A DNA stretch of 64,000 nt from Pithys albifrons albifrons (GCF_047495875.1 NC_092467.1:22649066-22713065), one strand, 5' to 3'; numbered from the stretch's first letter, positions 13,926 to 28,687 are shown. Translations and numbers: made by a program. Notes: a model not told the origin generated them from the sequence alone.

Positions 13926-16404
13926 CCTGAAATAGTCTAAGCACCGAAAATTACTCTGGGAAAAAGAAGGAAACATAAACATTTTTAAAATTCCATTTAG
14001 GAAAGGCCGTTAGGGTTAGAAGCCATGCTGCCAAAATCAAGGATATTTGCAGTCAGAGGGGAGGCAGCGGTTGTAGGCACAAAGCAGCGCCGTGGCAGTG
14101 CCAGCCATGCTCTTGCAAGCCAGGCAGGTTCCTGTCTTGCAGGGAGCTGGACAGTCACCCTGGCTGTGCTTGCCAGGCCGTGCAAAAGGTGTGGTGCTCA
14201 CGGGGCTCTGGTGGTTCACGGCTCTGCCCTGTGACTGCCCCAGAGCTGGGTATCTCAGAGGGACTTAGTCTTTGCCACCACCAAGAAGTGGCTTGGGCTG
14301 GCTGCTGCTTCTTGAAGGCTCAGAGGTTGCTCCTTCCTCTCTAATTGTCTGCCTCATCAAGGGAAGCTGTTCACTCTAGGTCAAAGCTTATTGCTATTTT
14401 CAAATTAAAGTTCACTGTTGAAGGCTCAAGTGTGCATTTTTTCTGTGACAGTTTTTCAGTTAGAAGTGCAGTGACATTCTCTTGCTGCTTCCCTTGCCAG
14501 GTAGGGAGTGAATAGATTACTCAGGGTTCAGCCTTTCTGCTGGAACAGAAGCTTCTCGCTCAAAGGGAGGCTGGTCATTGTGTGCTTCAACCCAGCCCAT
14601 CATGTTGGGCCATTTTGCTGAGTACAGAGGAGACACGAGGAGAGAATTCAGCAAGTAAGTGTTTTGTGCTTGAGGGAGAAAGCCCTATAGCAGGCTGGGA
14701 GAAAAAGCAAAAGAATTATTCACAGTGCTTATAACTCTAAAGGTCTCAGAAGAATAGAAGTCTTAGACTGGAGGCTTTCATCATGAATGTGGGTTTGAAA
14801 AAAAGACCAGGTTTTTGACCTAACTGAAACAATCTGCGCTGGAAAGATACCTTTGCAGAAGTGGTTAATGCAAGCAGAGGGGATGATTAAATGAGTTAGA
14901 CCTTGTAAAAGGATCCGTTTATCAAGGCTGTGTACTGTGGGAGCTGCCATCCTCAGGAGGCTGGCAGAGGGATTTGCAGAGCCTTCCTTTGTAGGTCATG
15001 GCTTCCAATTTGTCTTAACTTGCTACTGATTAAAAGTTAGCAGCGGATCTCCCTGTATTAGCTGTCTGAAATGAACTTTTTACCTCAATATTGCTCCAGC
15101 AGATGCAGCCTTTTGTGTTTGTAAGAGTTGCCAGCACAGTGCCTCCCTTCCCAGGAGACTTAGCAGATAGCTAGAGATATAGAAAATGCTGTTTGTCTCT
15201 ACTGAGGCTGGGGCTGGGTCCCCAGAGACCACTCAGGGTATTCATGACTCCACAAGAAATCTTTTGGGTGACCATACTAAACTGGTCTCTTTCACAGGGC
15301 TCCAGGTCTGTCTGTCAGAGGGTTCTGTAATGCACCCTCTTTGTAAAACTGTGGAGCTTTGTTGAAGAACAGGGCCATGGGATAAACTTGAAAGTAGTGG
15401 TGAGGGTTTCCTGGGGTGCGCACAGAGTGCACAGGTCAGACTGTATGACATGCCCTTATGTGTGTTTTCTACCATTTTTTTATATCTGGTCACTTGTGAA
15501 ATGTCCTGACAAACAGCATATTCCCCATGGAGGCGGAGGGAGGGGCTGACAACTTCTATTGAAGCATCAGTACTTCATCATCAACAGCAGAGCCCACGCA
15601 TCCAGAGCAACAAGGGAGGATCCCTGGGAAACACCAACACAAGAGTGGAGACCAACAAAAATACTGGCCGTAGCAGGTTTCTTTGTCAGGGCTCTTTTGT
15701 TCTTTAATGGTCTCTATGCCTTTTTCTTTTTTTTTATGTACACAATATTTCACCTCTAAACCAAGTACTACAAGTATTCATGAATACCAGCCTAGACTTG
15801 CCATGGAGTTTTCAAATGAGACTCTCTGCTGAGTCAGACAGATGACACATCCACCTTCTCGTGTTAAATTGCCTAAAATAGAGGTCTCTATAAAAGCAGA
15901 ATTAAACTACATCTTGTCTCACTTCATTCTGCATACTTGGATGGGGATGCCAAAAAGCTGCTTGTCAGGCCACAAAGCGATTTTGCTGCAAATTCAAACG
16001 TCTCCTGTTTTAATAGTGTATCTTATATAAGTGACTTATTTCAGGTGTTGAAAGGGTAGGTAACAATGTTTTAGAAGAAGTCTTTCCTAAAGGCTCCAAT
16101 AGCAGTTTGGTACTTATCTCCCCAGTAGATTTTAATGGGAATTAAGCACCTACAAGTCATTTTTTTGCCTTAGAAAATCTTCCCTGCAGGCTATAGAAGA
16201 AGATTGGTAGCATTAAAAATGATGACATTTATCCAAGAAATGGCAAAAGGGAGCACAATAACCCCGCACTTCACAGGTGCTTTTCATCAAAAAAGAAGCC
16301 CCACATCTTCACAAATCCAAGATACAAATGTTGCTGCGTCCTGACGTTTGACCAATTCGGTGAATGCTTTTAAGACCTTGTATCAATGCCGCATGCCAGC
16401 TAAA

Positions 16405-16426
16405 CACACCCAGTGAAGTGGGTGTG
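16405..16426. repeat. Inverted CACCC-box repeat
   Basis: CACACCCA and TGGGTGTG form a perfect 8-bp inverted repeat around a six-base spacer. Each arm contains a CACCC box of the kind bound by KLF factors. Hairpin or paired binding site are both possible. Confidence 0.5.
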
Positions 16427-19400
16427 CTGCCTCATTTCTCACTGCAGCGTATTGTGACAGGAGAAGTCAGAACTGTGATCAGAGTAAGCAGGATGAAAAT
16501 ATGGTATATTCTGAAACATTTTAAGAACTTAAGGACAGTATAAGTGATGTGTAGGTTACCAGGACAGAAAGCTTCAATGCCTCCTCCTCCCATCAGTCTC
16601 TAGGTGGGTTAGTGGTTAATTATAACCTGCCACTTGGGGTTTCCCCATGTGACTAGCAACGGTTTCCCTATTCCTAGATTAATTAAAATGTTAAGTAAGA
16701 TCTGTCCTTAACACCAGTCTCAGGGGTAGCATTTTATCATTTATCTTTACCCTTTAGTTATGGACATTTAGTAAGTTTTCAGACATCTCCACCAGGATTT
16801 AATCCCAATCAGCTTCATTTTGGGGGATGGCTTTAATGAATTGCTATAGCACGTTTTTTTTCTGTTGACTCTGTAATCCAACCAGAAGGAAAATCTTGGG
16901 ATTACTCCTTCTCACCTGCTGTTTTTGTATCCCAAATGAGTCCTGAGTTCCTGCTGCCACTTCAACATAGGCCGGTTTGTCACTCACATTTGTTGTTAAA
17001 GTTTTGTCATTACAGGGCAGCGATTCCCAGATCACTCTTTCTGCCTCTTCTTGCAGTAGGTTCTTTTGCTTTCTGCATTCTCAGATGACTTAGCTCTCTA
17101 CAGCTTTTAAAATAATTGCAATTAATATAGTAAATTTGTTAGCTAATTCCCATAACACATTGGCATTAAAACTAAAAGCTGATTTTTCTTTCCTATACTT
17201 TTTTTTAAAGTGCTGAGCAGCTCAAGCACTTGAATCCAAAATGATGCCCCATTCTCCCTTATTTACCAGACCTACTTTTCTGTTATTTAGTTCTACTATC
17301 CATTTCCCAGAACTTTCATGGCAGCATTAAGTCATTCTGGATTTTCCGCTTTTGTGACTTGTTTGTTCTGCTTTTTCTTGTTTTGATCCCGTGTTGTTTC
17401 TGTCATGCTTTGGGGTTTTTTTAACTGCTTGTTTTGTAGTGGAGCCACTCTGCCCTCCCGGTTCCCACAGACCAGGCTGGCTGAGTTGGTGGGAGAGTCT
17501 GTCTACACAGAGTAGATGTATAACAAATTTAGCTATTAATAAATGACTGTATGACAGTTACTATTTCTGTGATACTTCCTTTTGGGGGAGCTGCATGTCA
17601 AAATCTGCACGTTAACAGAACTCTCTTTAATTTCATTTTTCCTGTGACTCAGTGGCAATACCATTTACTCTTTTATTTGGCCATCACAGGGGAATGGTAA
17701 TAGATTTTCTTTGAAACCATTTTCCCTCATCATTTCCCATTACAGCAGTATACTTTGGCTTATAAGGACCTGCTCGTAGGCTTCTGCTAAAATAGTTTCT
17801 TGTACAGCAAAAGTAGTGTAGAAGAGGTACATTTGCCTTGAAGAATCTGAAGATTTTCATACTATTTTTTTAAGTCTAAACTCCATTTTAACAAATACAA
17901 AGGAAAACCTGGGAGGAGGCAGGGGAAGGTGGTTTATTTCCTGTGATCCCAAATGGACATTCCTCCATTGTCTCACACACCAATATTATGGATGCTAGAA
18001 AATGTTTTGAGTTGAAATGCAGGGGGGAATATGAACACACATTTCAGCTGGCTTCCCCTGAGAACTGTAGCAATCATGTACTGGTTGTTTTGAAAATGGA
18101 GGATTGCAGTAAAAACTAATTCCACCCTGTGATGCCTTAGCAGTGCTTTGAGATTCTGCTTGTGTAACAAATGATGGGCTGGTGAGATTTAAGAGCAGAA
18201 AGATGCAAGCACCTAGGAATACAAATAAAAGTATTTCTGACCTCACCTTAATAATTGTGATCAAAAATATGTCCTGAAATTGATAACTAAAGGAAAAGAG
18301 CAGCTGACAGAAGTCAGCTGGAAAGCACAAGGATTAGCTGGTGATATTCTGATCTGTACAATTAGGTGGATGCTATTAACATTTAAATAGTTTAAAAATC
18401 AGCTCACTGAAATACGGAATTGTGTGCTTGAACTGTAAAAATGCTGTCATTCTACCTGACTCAGTGATAATTGCCTAGTAAGTGCTAAACTAGTGAAATT
18501 GCAGCAAAGGCTCAGAAATGCAGGCTAGGAAGATAGAAATAAAAGCAGCATTCATCTTAAAACAAATTCAAAATAGCGCTGAGTTGAAAGAAAGAAGAAG
18601 GGGGGAAAAAAGCCAACCCAAAACCAAACAAACAAAAAAAAGCTTTTAAAATGCCAAGTTTGATGTAACAAAAAAGAAAATAAGTGGTGGTGGTTTTCAA
18701 CTGAAGAAATCAGGGGTAAAATCTTCACTGTGACTATAACTGTTTTCTCACTGTCACACACTCCAGCATGCCCATGTGACTGCTCATATGCATGCTGGAG
18801 CCAAAGGGTCTTTTTTTCTTTTCCTCCCCCTTATCCTCAGCCAAAGTCTGTACAGATAGTTGAGTTTGCCTGTGTGAAAGCAGATTTGCTGGATAAATCA
18901 CAGTTCTGTTTGGCAACAAATTGCTGCTGTTGTTAGCACACATGAAAACTCAGTTTGCATCTTTGCTCCTCAAGTTAGGTTTTGTCTGGCTTACTGAGGC
19001 TGATCTGCCTCACTGGAGGGGTCCTTTGGAGCTGGGCTGCCCTCTGAGCATTTAGACCACAGCCCTGCAGAGCTCGTCCACTCTGGTGGCTTTGCATGCC
19101 ATGCTGAGCCTCCTACTAGCACTGAAAGGCTCGTTTGCTCCAGGGACCAGCTGCAGGAGAACTGGAACTCCACAAGTGGTGGAGGTAATGCAGAGAGTTA
19201 ACAGAGGAATACAGGAGATGGGACCCAACAGTGGCCTTCCCAGGTTAACTCACAGCCCAGTGACAGGTCACACTCCCTGTGCTGCCCAGGTATGGTGCAG
19301 CTCAGAGGGCCAGGCAGGACAGAGTAGAGGCTTATGTTGTAGGGTTCCTAACAGGGTAAATAGCAGCACTTTTTTCTTCCTTAATAGGAAAGGAAACGCG

Positions 19401-19889
19401 TATGTGCAGCTGTAACTATCTGTTTCAGGGCTGTAAGTCTCTGTCAGCTTCAGTACCTGGTGCATTCCTCATAGTTAATGCAGCAGCACCTGGGAAAAAA
19501 TATGGTCAAAGTCACCCACAGGCTCAGCCAAAATAAGCTGAATCAAGAACTGTCTTGCTGTCACCCCTGGCAGCTGCCACAGTGTGTGAACACCTTGGTA
19601 GGAAGCTGCTTCAGAGAAGCTGTCATGTGCGTGTGCTTGGAAATGTGTCTGGATTCGGAGTGCATCTCCCTAAATCCATTGGCTCTATTTAAAGCATTTT
19701 TCGTGAACATACATGCCAGCTCTTTAGAAAAGCTTGCTTTTTTGCTGTCATATTTCTACAGAGCTCATCTTACTTGGAAGGGTGGGAGATGATTGTTACT
19801 TGCATCCTTCACTCCAGATAGTGAAGAAAAAAGGCTTTTGACTCTAGAATGAGAAGTTTGTTGGTGGCAATCTCTGCTACCACCACTGC

Positions 19890-20060
19890 AGGCTCAATGG
19901 AAAACAGGGAGTTAAACTGGAGTATTAGTTCAGCAATATAGCAATTCAAAATTTTGCATATAATTCTATTAATGATGTATGAGCCAGAATAGATGCCAGC
20001 TTTCTCTCCTAGAGCTACATTTATTTTGCAAAACAATAGGATGAGAAGATGTTTAGCTTC
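19890..20060. promoter_or_regulatory. AT-rich candidate conserved element
   Basis: TTTTGCATATAATTC and TATTAATGATGTATGAGCC occur here (about 19955-19985), combining a POU-like core with homeodomain-like sites. A 92-codon minus-strand open frame overlaps but has no recognisable similarity, and its length fits a stop-poor AT-rich stretch. Confidence 0.2.
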
Positions 20061-21095
20061 ATTTTTGTTAATATAGTGAGCAGACATGACTGATTACACA
20101 CAGGGAACAGAACAGTTATGTTAAAAAAAATGATGCAGTCATTTTCCTGCCTGTAGCCACATTTCAAAACCACAAAGGATTATTTGTAGATCACTGAGAA
20201 GTGTTAAATGAGTTCATTGAATATTCTGTTAATATGCAGAAATGCAAAAACAAAATATGCAAAGGTAAGAATTTCTTTGTGTCTGTACTTTTTCATCAGA
20301 GAATACCAAAGATAAATAACAAATTTTTAAAAAACATAGCCACCTCTTAGAGGTTTGGGTAAGGGAGGAATTAGAACTGTTCCAGAGAGGGAGAAGATAA
20401 TTTAGATAAAATAAGAGAATTTTCTTTTTCTTGCTTATAGCAGTAGGCATTGACTGCTCTTATAGCAGGCTGCCAGTACTGGGGAGGTCAGCTCTAACAC
20501 AGAGGGTCTTGCTGTGAGGTCACCTCAGCAGCCATGAAATCCTTGATCTACATTCAGTGGATGTGTTTCTGCTGTGGATGGTGCATTATCTCTCTTATGG
20601 TGCTGGTGCAAAAGTGAGGTATGCTTTGGTAAACTGCCTAGGACAGATGGGAAGATCCTGTCATCCTCACACAGTGTGTTCTGTATTTCTACATGTCTGC
20701 AAAGGCTGAACTGTACCGCTGGTTTTGTCAAGAGATTTTGTAGTGATTAATATTTGACCAGCTCTTAAAAGGTAATGGAAGCTTGTTGTAGTACCTTCCC
20801 TATTCAACTCCTGCCACACACATACGAATTTATTTTCTTCCTGATTGGCTTTAAAGGTGTGTAATCATGCGAGACTTGGACTTTGACAGCACAATTTTAA
20901 TTCTTAGCAGCCACCCAACAGACAATCGGTGCAGCAGGAACAGAGTGCAGGTTCCCACTGTCCCCTTGTTTTAATAGATGCACTGCTATCTCAGTTTCAT
21001 TAGTCGTCTCATCTCTGAACGCAGCATTGAAATGTTACCAGCTTCCCTCTTGGTCTTTCATATTCTTGCCATGCTCGTGTGCGACTGGAAGCTGC

Positions 21096-21121
21096 TGTAT
21101 CCTTGAAAAGACAAGGATACA
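21096..21121. repeat. Perfect 10-bp inverted repeat, 6-nt loop
   Basis: TGTATCCTTG and CAAGGATACA flank AAAAGA and would form a 10-bp hairpin in the transcript. The stem does not extend further, so it is too short for a microRNA precursor. Confidence 0.6.
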
Positions 21122-22014
21122 CCTACACCACACAACACAGCTCAGTATACAAGTGGTTTGCTGGCTCTCAGAAAGAATCTTGCTTTGATAGCATGGAGAT
21201 AAGCCAGGGCTAATTTACCTTGCATGTGAGTTCCCTCAGTTCAACAGTGCTGTACCTGAGCTCTCTGCCATCACTAGGCCAGGGGTTCAACTTTGATAGG
21301 CTTGGGGTATGCTACACCAGTACAGTCAGGAGATGTTGTGCAGGGGCAGATTTTGCATCACTGCCATTTGTATCTTTAGCAGGAACAGCTTGGCACTTTC
21401 TTCTGACAGCAAACAGTCCGTGTGTCCCAGCTCAGCAGCATAAGAGCAAGGACTGGAGTGCAGTGCTAAGACTGCTCTTGTAACTGAGGTGGAGCTGCTC
21501 GGTGCCCTGAAGCTTCTTTTTGCTGCTTGCATTAACTACTGTTTCTTTATTTTCTTCAATTATTTGTCAACTGCAAAATACCAACAATGTGTTTTATTTT
21601 TTTCTTTTATTTCCTTTTATAGCACTTTAAGTGCCTCTAGCTCTTTGACTATAGCCATATATCTATCATCAGGAAGGTTGTTTTAGATCTACCTACATTT
21701 AGTCCAGTGCATAAAGAGAAGTATTACTGCTGATCTCGTTTTGAAATGTTACTAAGAGGGAAAGTGAAATTACTGCAGGTAGTTCTGAATCAGGAGCAGG
21801 GTGTGTAGTCAGAAGCAATGCTTCAGTGTTACTTGGGAGAAGTGAACTGATGACGAAAGCAACAGTGAGAAGAGGAAGCTTTTGCTGCTTTAGGCATCAC
21901 CCAGCACACTGTGCCATGTACCTTCTCTGCCAGGCCTCTCTAGTGACAGGAATCACTGTGTTCTTAAAGCATCCTGGGCAGGCAGACTGAGCTTTATTCT
22001 GAAGGATCATCTTT

Positions 22015-22240
22015 GAGATATGTTGATTATCAATATTTAAAAGGCCTCAATTACAAGTTCAAGCATATTACAGAGTGCAGCTAATAAGAGCCATGGTGTG
22101 ATATACAATAGCACTCTGGTGACAATGTTACAGCATCATGGCTAATGGCCAAAATATTAAAGAACTTATTGAAGTTCAATTATCAATCAAGGTAAATTGA
22201 TTCTTCTGGCAAAGAATGCAAATGCATTCCTTTGATACTA
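22015..22240. promoter_or_regulatory. Candidate regulatory block with octamer/TEAD-like palindrome
   Basis: This AT-rich block contains TTGATTATCAATA (22022-22034), CAATTATCAATCAAGG (22178-22193) and the near-palindrome GAATGCA-AA-TGCATTC (22214-22229). The palindrome includes an exact octamer ATGCAAAT (22217-22224) and inverted TEAD-like GAATG/CATTC cores. The clustering of POU, TEAD and homeodomain-like sites suggests an enhancer. No sequence alignment supports this here. Confidence 0.3.
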
Positions 22241-25200
22241 TGTGAATACCAACTACCCATGCTCATTTCTCTGGTTATGAATTTACAAGCAGCTGGGTAA
22301 GCCATGGTGAAAGGAAGAGGGGAATAGCAATACCTAATTCCATTTACTAATTACTGGCTGAAGTTGTCACCATAGTCCTGATCGCTAGATTTTTGCCCAG
22401 TTTTCATCCCTCCTGTTTGCATGTTGTCTCCACCATTGTCTGTTGAACCTGGGGCTAATTTCAACAGAAGTTGGAGAGGGGATGAATGGTTTAAGTTTTT
22501 CTGCAATCAGTGTTTCCTTCAGACACTAAATGCTTGTGAAAGTGAGTCTGTCTTGGTCAAAGTTGCCATTATAATCAAGATACCACTAGAGAGAGCAGAG
22601 GCTTGTTACCCCTGCTGTCAGGAGGTCATCAGTACCTCTTCAGATCCTGCTCTGGGTGTCTTTCACCTTTCTCATCCAGCTTGCTCTGTTGGGCCCTGCA
22701 CTCAAAGAGCTCACACAACTTTTCCTCTAGTAGTTCGTTGCTTTTACTTTCTTAGTTCTTTGGCTGTGCCAGTACCATCAGCCTTTGCTTTGTTCACTGG
22801 TGGAGATGTTGCCTACAGCTGTGCTGCCCTGATCACGGAGCTTGCCTGTCATCTCTAGATCCTGCATATCTGAGGTGCCCTTCCCATCTCTCTCTCTGAA
22901 ACATATGAACACAAGTACAAAGCCTGCTATTTTAGTATGATCCCTCCTTCACCTAAACATGCTGTGTTACTGTCACGTGGGTGCATTTTTGGGATTCATT
23001 ATGTTCCACAGGGAGTAAGCTTCAGGACAAGATGAAAACGTTCAGAGTCTGCAGCTGGTTTCCAGCAGTATGACACACTGAAGGTGAAGCATGGGGGTTT
23101 CAAACATGCCCATGCTTGGATGTCCCCTTTCACCATCACTGTGCAGTGCACCTCAAGCTGCGCAGCCTCACAGCTGTACTTGGCATCCCACAAGGGCTCC
23201 TTGCACAGGTGCTTTGTTGGTTTCCAGAGTGGGTGACAAGCAGTCTGTCTTCTCACCTGAGCCATCGAGGGAGCAGCAGAGGTGTAATGGACACTAATGA
23301 TAAACACTCACCTCCTCTCATGCTGCTTATACAAATGTCACATTATGCTCTTATAATGTAAAGCAAGAAAAGCCTTTCCTCACCTCAAGGACAAAGAGTT
23401 GGCACCATGGCCACGGCCAGCAACTCCTGAAATCCTGCCAGGACTGATAATATAAAAACCAAAATTGCTGTAGTAAGAATTACATTTCTTATATTTCATA
23501 AAAAATACCCTCATTAAACATTTTCTGTGAAAGACCAAACTGTCAGAAATAGACCTAGGTTTATAATTGATTTTTCCTGCGTGGACTGCTCTCCATCCCA
23601 GCCTTCGAGTGAGCCTCATTTATATGTGAAGTGCATGTTGAGTAAGCGTAGGAGCTGTAGAAAACAGGGACAGAAGAGCTAAGTTGTTGTTGGGAAGGAA
23701 GTACAAATGAGAGAGAGAGAGGTCAGACATTCTGCCTAGGAATACAGAGTTTTTTTGAGAGATGGTTCTTGTCTTTTGTTCCACTGCCCAAAGATACCCT
23801 AAGGATGAGTGCATTAACATGTTTCACATGCCCGTGTATTTTTTTCTGACCATGTGGAATGCAGGCCCTAACTACAATATGGGGTACATGAAAGGCCACA
23901 ATAAGTAATTTACAAAGGGAAAAATATTCCATGCAACAAAAGACTTGAAGCTTTTTGTGCTGCACTTAGCAGAAAGTGGAGCAAGAGGTGAAATATTTGT
24001 GGAGTATGAGTGCCTAAAGTGAGAGAAGGTGCTAGCTGCAAAGGATGACTGTTCAATCCATCAGACACAGCCAGGACAAGAATCAATAACTGGAAGCTGA
24101 AACCAGAGAAATTCAAGCAAAAATAATGTTCAGATCTCCTACAGTGGAGCCGATTTGCCACTGGAAGTGTCAGCTTCCCTCTCTCTCTCTTGATGTTATC
24201 TAACACTGGACACCTTTCAGCAAGACCTTTTAGCTCACTGTACGTGGAAATAGAGCACAAGGCAAGCGTGAAGGGCTGCTGCATGGAATTTGTCATGGTG
24301 GGTCAGGCAAGGTGACCAAATACTCTGACTGATCTTATAATTTTTTCCTGGAAATATAGCAGGTAATTTCAGGATTAACTCAGATTTGTGATTCTCTTTA
24401 GTTCTTTTCCTTGAAAGCAGCAAAGAACGATTTTCATGCAGGTTATTTTGAAGTATGAATGAAATGAAATTAAAGGAAATTTTTTGCTTGTTGGTAGTTA
24501 ATGTCCTCCATGGGGTGGCATGGAGAAAAATCTAGAAAACATACAAATTAGCAGCAAATCTTGCCCTCCATCTTTGCAGGCACACTGCTTCAATCACGGG
24601 GTTAACTAGGTCCTTCCATCTTGCAATTTCATCACTTCGTCAGGTGGGAACATAAATTCCTCTGCAGGAAAGCTCAGGTCCCTGCTCTGAGGTCTCAAAT
24701 AGGGTAAAACTCACACTGCTGGATCAGCATGCCATGAGTCCTAACAGGACATCCAGAGTGGATGATTCTCTTTCAGGTGAGAGCAAACCATGGAACTGGC
24801 TCAGCAGTGGTCCCAGGAGGTTGCTGTAAGACTCTGTGTGCAGTGCTGGTTTGGGATTTTCCAGTAAAGTCAGAGCAAAAGAAACGGCTGAGTTTTGAGA
24901 CCAAATTCTGCTAGTGATGGACCACTAACAGCAAACCCTGATTCTCATCCTTTTGATGTGGAACACAACTAAAAACAGCTTTTAGGAAATCAGAGTGGGG
25001 ATAGATGGAATATGTGCATGCAGTGCTCACATGTCACCGGATTCGCAGAAAAGGCATCTTTCTCGAGGTTACTGGAGAGAAATTGGCAGCCCTGGGGGCA
25101 GAAAATGGTGTAGCTGCAATGCTGCAGCTGGTAGAAAATGCTGTCAAGTTTCCTCAACTGTCAGTTAGGAGGAAAAGAAAATGCAGCACAGAGCTGCCAG

Positions 25201-28200
25201 CACATCTGGCATAAGCTAAAGGTTTAACTAAAGCATCCATCCTTCAGCTTGGCTGGTTACACACTACCCTAGAACAAACTCTGTGGAAAAGCTGACGGGT
25301 AACAGATGGTGCAAGCAGCCTAACTTTGTCCATTGGCTCCTCCCAGTCACGCTTCATTAGCTGAAACACCTCTGCACATCCGAGTTAGGTGGCCTGTAGG
25401 TTATTTGACATTGGCTGCCTTGTTTGGCATGTCAGTAACCACAGTTGTCAGGTATGGATTTTGGGATGTCCCTTTTTCCTCTGGTAGTGGCTCATAACTA
25501 CCATGTCCCTGTTCTCTTTATAGGCAAGAACCCAAAGCTCACCCTTTCTCCTGCAGACATTACTCATTATCAGATTTTTTTCATTAGATTGTTTTATGTC
25601 TTCTATTATTTGTAGCTATAGCTAGAAAGCACAGAAAGATGTTAGAATAATTTTCACACTTGATTGGAATCAAGACCTGGATCCCAGTGGGTCCCATGAT
25701 CTGAACTTGCCACAGTGTTTAGGGTCAGTTGTCTGTAGTCAGGGAGGAGCAGTATCTGCTGCACTGAGCAGGAAACTGCTAGTTAAGAATAAATGGAGCA
25801 CTTAGAGATGAGAAGCAGAAATATTCGCCCTCTTATCATCACCATCTGCTTTTTTCCAATGGAGGCATGTGGCATACTTCACTTCAGCCTAATGCCAGCT
25901 CTGCCCAGAGGGGTTTAGATGAAACAAATGAAATTCCTTTCTTCGTTATACTGTCCATATAAAATTGTCTGACTGTAAGTCTTTACCCTTTTTCCCCAAG
26001 GTTAAAACCAAAACAAGATAAAAAACTACCAATGAAGACCCTATTATTTTCTGCGCTATCTACATTTCCATGACTTAATGCTTTCTGGTTTTTGGATTTG
26101 ATGAGCATAGTTTTTGGGGGTAGGGGTTGGTTACATTTATACTGAGACCTCCTCCCTCATTCCTGGCATCACCATCAGCGTATCCGTGTACGGTCATCTT
26201 GATGGTGTAGCTGCTGAGTTACTTCAGCTTCGTGTCTAGTTAGACTCTTCAGAAAGATGTTTAAAGACTTAACCAAACCAGTCCAGTCAATTGTGCTCCC
26301 ATCCAGTCTAGTCCCACTGAGGAGAGCCTGGGGAGCAAACTGGCAGCTGTGGCCATTTCTGCTTTCCAAGCTGAAGAGCATCTTTGAGACTCTTGTGGAC
26401 TTTCAAGACTGTGGGAGCCACTGGCCCACCTCGAACATCCTTATGAGTTCTTTAATTTGCTGCCTTGCCTAGACCTTCTACATCTTTTCTCCTCTCCCTC
26501 CTGCTCCCATGTGAAATGATACAGTACACTGGCACATTTCCTCATTAGCACAAATTTCTTTGGTGTCTGAATTGTGTGCGGTGTTAAAATCTGGACTATG
26601 GTTGTCAAAGCTAGGATGCTTAGAAAAGAACGGCTTTTTACAGAGCCATATGCAGCTCAAGCAAAATTTGAAACAGAAAATCTCTGTAGAGACAACGTGC
26701 ACTTAACTGACCTTTTTTTTTAATATTAGAGAGCCACGTAATACTTGAAAATATCTACTGTAACCACAATTCCACTTCATGAGCATGCATAGCAGGCATT
26801 AATTTTCCCTGGCCATTTGAGGATATGCTGCATGGGGAGAAGGCAGCAGCCTTGTTGCAGACGCCCAGCAGTGATGAGCAGAAGCTGCACTAGGCAGTGG
26901 CACTACTAAACTCCAGCTTGTACAGAGCTCTGCATTGCTCAGGGCTGGCAGTCCTGCTCACTCTCTTTGGACCTGCAGGGTTTAATGAGCTGCCTTGGCA
27001 CAGCAGCTTTCCTGCTCCTGCTCTGTGAACTCTGCAAAGTTTCTCCATGTCCCCACTGCAGTTTATAAGCTCTGTTTGCCAGGGATGCTCTGGAGCACCT
27101 TCAGCTTCATAAAAAGGGTTGTCAGGCATATTTTTAGATATAGCTGGCCAGTCTCTTTAAGAACTACTCAAATACAGATTGCTAAATGGAGAATTCAACT
27201 AGAATGCTTTGAGATAAATTTCTAGGAAAGCTTTGAGTTTACAGCCTTCTCTCTGCTGTCTCCAAGATACATATTTATTTGACTTCAAAATTTCCCCTTA
27301 GTCAGTACCCAGTCCTAGATGGTTCTTCTACTTGAAAACAGGGCAGTTAATTAGTCATAAATATGTAGTCACTAGCCAGTCTTCCTAGGTAGATACATAC
27401 CACTGAAATACGATTTGTGGAATTTGAGAGTGCTGTAGGTGCTATAGAACACTCAAAATTAATATCCTTGAATGAGTATCCCACAGGAGGTTATGGTAAT
27501 ACTGATGTCCTTTTAAAACTCAGGATTGTTGAAAACATACATGAAATAATGAGTTATAAGAATTCATTTAATCATGTCTGAAAAGTTAAACATGAATCAG
27601 CAAGAACTGATTGCTTTAAAAGACTGAAGTTTAATGATCCAAAGGGCAGCAGTAGCGGTACTTTTCTGTTCCTCAGTATGTAGCCCTGCAGAAAGAATTA
27701 CTGTGATGCCATATAACAAAAATGTTAGAAAATCTAGCACGACTGTTAAAAACACCCATTTCAATAGGTTTTTGATGATTACGAAATGAATTGGACCAGA
27801 TTTCTGCTAATGCAAAAAATGCCTCTATAGAATGATAAGTGCAACTGTGTGAACTGTGAAACCTTACGATTGCAGTTTCATAGAAAGAGGTGCATGCCAT
27901 GCTTCATACTACATTATGCATTTCCCCCCAGAGTACTTCCTTCTTTTGCAGAGTTTCAGGTATGGAAAAGACAAGCAGTTACATTAGCAAAAATCATTGC
28001 CTGCAGAGCTAAATCTCTGTAATTAGCAAAGGGAGCAAAGCACTTGCCGTATTGGTGCAGAACTGGTTTTAGGCAATTCAAAGCTGGGCAGTGTGGGTTT
28101 TGGGTTGTATATAGACGGGACAGCTTCAAGTAGTGTTGCAATTAAATGTGTCTATTGCCTCATGGTATCCCTCCTCTTCAAAGTGCTTTGTGCTGTGCTT

Positions 28201-28687
28201 TTGTGAGTGTTGCTTTTGCTGTCTTGGAGATGTGTACAGGCAACCATCCCCGTACAAGCAGTAGTTGCAGCTGCCAGTGCTGTGCAAAGGCAGACAGCTA
28301 GGGGCAGATCCCTGCACTATTCATTTGGTTTTAGTGCTTGTGCACATCCCAGCATGGCAAGATGGGGCATGTGCTCACTTGCAGCAGGCTGGACTTAGTC
28401 TTTGGTCATTAGCAGCCATTCCATCACAGGGTTGTGAGGTTTCCTGTGGGGCTGGACACAAACTTACTCTAAGGCCCCCAGCCACCGTTTGGGAGCTGTG
28501 CAAAAGAGCTTGTTTAGGTGAGGTGCCTGTCAAAGAGACACTCAATGGCCCATATCCCTTTCTCCCTACAGGGTGGCTTAATTCAGAGACTGCCGCCTAC
28601 GGAGAGGGGGGTATCATTCAGAGTGAAATTACAGACAACTGACACCATCCCTGTCCTCTAAATCCTCAATAATTGTGACAAATATCT

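Noticed and set aside
22421..22858. 145-codon + strand open frame
   Set aside because: No family resemblance, no splice-consistent ends, and a composition like the surrounding intron.
24001..24030. TATGAGTGC reading Tyr-Glu-Cys, hallmark of an Ig F strand (possible Ig1 exon)
   Set aside because: Followed at once by a stop in that frame and no flanking Ig sequence; chance match.
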